Shown piece by piece: positions 6,265-7,380 of a stretch of 7,380 nt of DNA. A program made the translations under genes and the position numbers. The notes below the pieces were generated by a model that worked only from the letters and a program-made list of their open reading frames with translations, did no database searches and was not told where the DNA came from. The stretch's first letter is position 1. Each line of letters starts with the position of its first letter. The stretch comes from Acidimicrobiaceae bacterium (GTDB lineage Bacteria; Actinomycetota; Acidimicrobiia; Acidimicrobiales; MedAcidi-G1), in assembly GCA_002727895.1 (NCBI GenBank), contig PBUO01000020.1, forward strand, positions 25,199 through 32,578, written 5' to 3'.

Positions 6265-7380
6265 TCAGGAGAGGACGACTGGGGTCGACACCTCGTCGAA
6301 GAAGTTGCCGCCCTTGTCGTCGACCACGATGAAGGCCGGGAAGTCCTCCACTTCGATGCGCCAGACGGCCTCCATGCCCTGCTCGGGGTACTCCAGCACC
6401 TCGACCTTACGGATGGAGTCCAGGGCCAGGCGGGCGGCCGGACCCCCGATGCTGCCCAGGTAGAAGCCGCCGTACCGGGCGCAGGCCTCGGTCACCTGGC
6501 GGGAGCGGTTGCCCTTGGCCAGCATGACGAGGCTGCCGCCGGCGGCCTGGAAGCGCTCCACGTAGGCGTCCATGCGGCCCGCGGTGGTCGGTCCGAACGA
6601 CCCCGAGGCATAGCCCTCCGGGGTCTTGGCCGGACCGGCGTAGTAGACGGGATGGTTCCGCAGGTACTCCGGCATCGGCTCACCGGCGTCGAGCAGCTCG
6701 GCCACCTTGGCGTGGGCAATGTCGCGGGCCACCACGAGGGTGCCGGTCAGCGAGAGGCGGGTCTTGACCGGATGCTTCGACAGCTCGTTGCGGATGGCGT
6801 CCATGGGCTGGTCCAGGTCGATGGGGACCACGGTGTCGGACAGGTCGTCGTCGACCACCTCCGGCAGGAATCGGGCCGGGTCCTCCTCCAACTGTTCGAG
6901 GAAGATGCCGTCGCCGGTTACCTTGCCCAGGGCCTGACGGTCGGCCGAGCATGACACGGCAACGCCCACCGGGCACGACGCCCCGTGGCGGGGGAGGCGT
7001 ACGACGCGGACGTCGTGGCAGAAGTACTTCCCGCCGAACTGGGCTCCGATGCCGAAGGCCTGGGTCATCTCCAGGATCCGCTCCTCCCACTCGAGGTCGC
7101 GGAAGCCGTGGCCGGTCTCGTCGCCCGAGGTCGGCAGGTGGTCGAGGTAGCGGGCCGAGGCGTACTTGGCGGTGCGCAGGGTGTGCTCGGCCGACGTGCC
7201 GCCGATGACCACGGCCAGGTGGTACGGCGGGCAGGCCGAGGTGCCCAGGGACCGGAGCTTCTCGTCGAGGAAGCGGGCCAGGCCCTCGGGGTTGAGGAGC
7301 GCCTTGGTCTCCTGGAAGAGGAAGCTCTTGTTGGCCGAGCCGCCGCCCTTGGCCATGAAAAGGAACTTGTAGGTGCTGCC
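6265..7380 (-). CDS. Fumarate hydratase class I (iron-sulfur), N-terminus beyond right edge
   Basis: Interconverts fumarate and L-malate in the TCA cycle using an oxygen-sensitive [4Fe-4S] cluster. The window holds the last 371 residues of a single-chain class I fumarase of the E. coli FumA/FumB type; by comparison about 175 N-terminal residues are missing to the right. The frame is open to base 7380, and the ATG at 7356 is internal (the preceding residues STYKFLF also match the family). Counting from that Met as 1: AKGGGSANKS at 2-11, GTSACPPYH at 38-46 with Cys42, GAQFGGKYF at 104-112, RHGASCPVG at 123-131, VSCSADR with Cys136, PVYYAGPAKTPEG and GPTTAGRMD in the beta part, and EDFPAFIVVDDKGG near the end. 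Cys42 and Cys136 correspond to cluster ligands Cys224 and Cys318 of E. coli FumA; the third ligand is off the window. Alpha and beta domains are fused, not split into two subunits. It converges on the FAH-family gene. Confidence 0.96.
   Translation of the reverse strand, partial: GSTYKFLFMAKGGGSANKSFLFQETKALLNPEGLARFLDEKLRSLGTSACPPYHLAVVIGGTSAEHTLRTAKYASARYLDHLPTSGDETGHGFRDLEWEERILEMTQAFGIGAQFGGKYFCHDVRVVRLPRHGASCPVGVAVSCSADRQALGKVTGDGIFLEQLEEDPARFLPEVVDDDLSDTVVPIDLDQPMDAIRNELSKHPVKTRLSLTGTLVVARDIAHAKVAELLDAGEPMPEYLRNHPVYYAGPAKTPEGYASGSFGPTTAGRMDAYVERFQAAGGSLVMLAKGNRSRQVTEACARYGGFYLGSIGGPAARLALDSIRKVEVLEYPEQGMEAVWRIEVEDFPAFIVVDDKGGNFFDEVSTPVVLS

Noticed and set aside
1..7380. Mobile elements, CRISPR arrays, tRNA/rRNA genes, toxin-antitoxin or defence systems
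   Set aside because: I found no transposase or integrase, no direct-repeat array, no tRNA-like cloverleaf and no small paired genes. All long stretches are explained by seven housekeeping-type genes.

Overview
The window is very GC-rich DNA (strong G/C bias at third codon positions, almost no A/T runs) from what looks like an actinobacterium. Three genes point that way: a CysQ phosphatase of the mycobacterial type, a RafH-like long ribosome hibernation factor with two C-terminal S30AE domains, and a YheS-like ABC-F ATPase. GTG and TTG starts are common. An uncultured high-GC Actinomycetota lineage such as Acidimicrobiia is my guess, not something the sequence proves.

Layout from left to right. 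Bases 1-1832 (minus) hold an ABC-F ATPase whose C-terminus runs off the left edge. Just upstream on the same strand (1871-2806) is fabH, the beta-ketoacyl-ACP synthase III that starts fatty acid synthesis; the 38-base gap suggests a fabH then abcF transcription unit. An 88-base divergent region separates fabH from cysQ (2895-3668, plus). cysQ converges on coaE (3716-4348, minus), the last enzyme of CoA synthesis. Upstream of coaE on the same strand is a RafH/long-HPF-like gene (4394-5157) that carries a one-base frameshift in its last quarter. A 179-base divergent region with a good candidate promoter separates it from a fumarylacetoacetate-hydrolase-family gene (5337-6221, plus). That gene converges on a class I, iron-sulfur fumarate hydratase (6265-7380, minus), whose N-terminal part lies beyond the right edge.

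The genes are mostly housekeeping: translation (ABC-F, hibernation factor), lipid and CoA metabolism (FabH, CoaE), sulfur nucleotide turnover (CysQ) and central carbon metabolism (fumarase, FAH-family enzyme). I see no mobile element, CRISPR array, RNA gene, toxin-antitoxin pair or defence system, and no convincing new biological system. The points most worth a second look are the rafH frameshift at a G run, the hydrophilic insertion in the second ATPase domain of the ABC-F protein, and the promoter and TTG start of the rafH-like gene.
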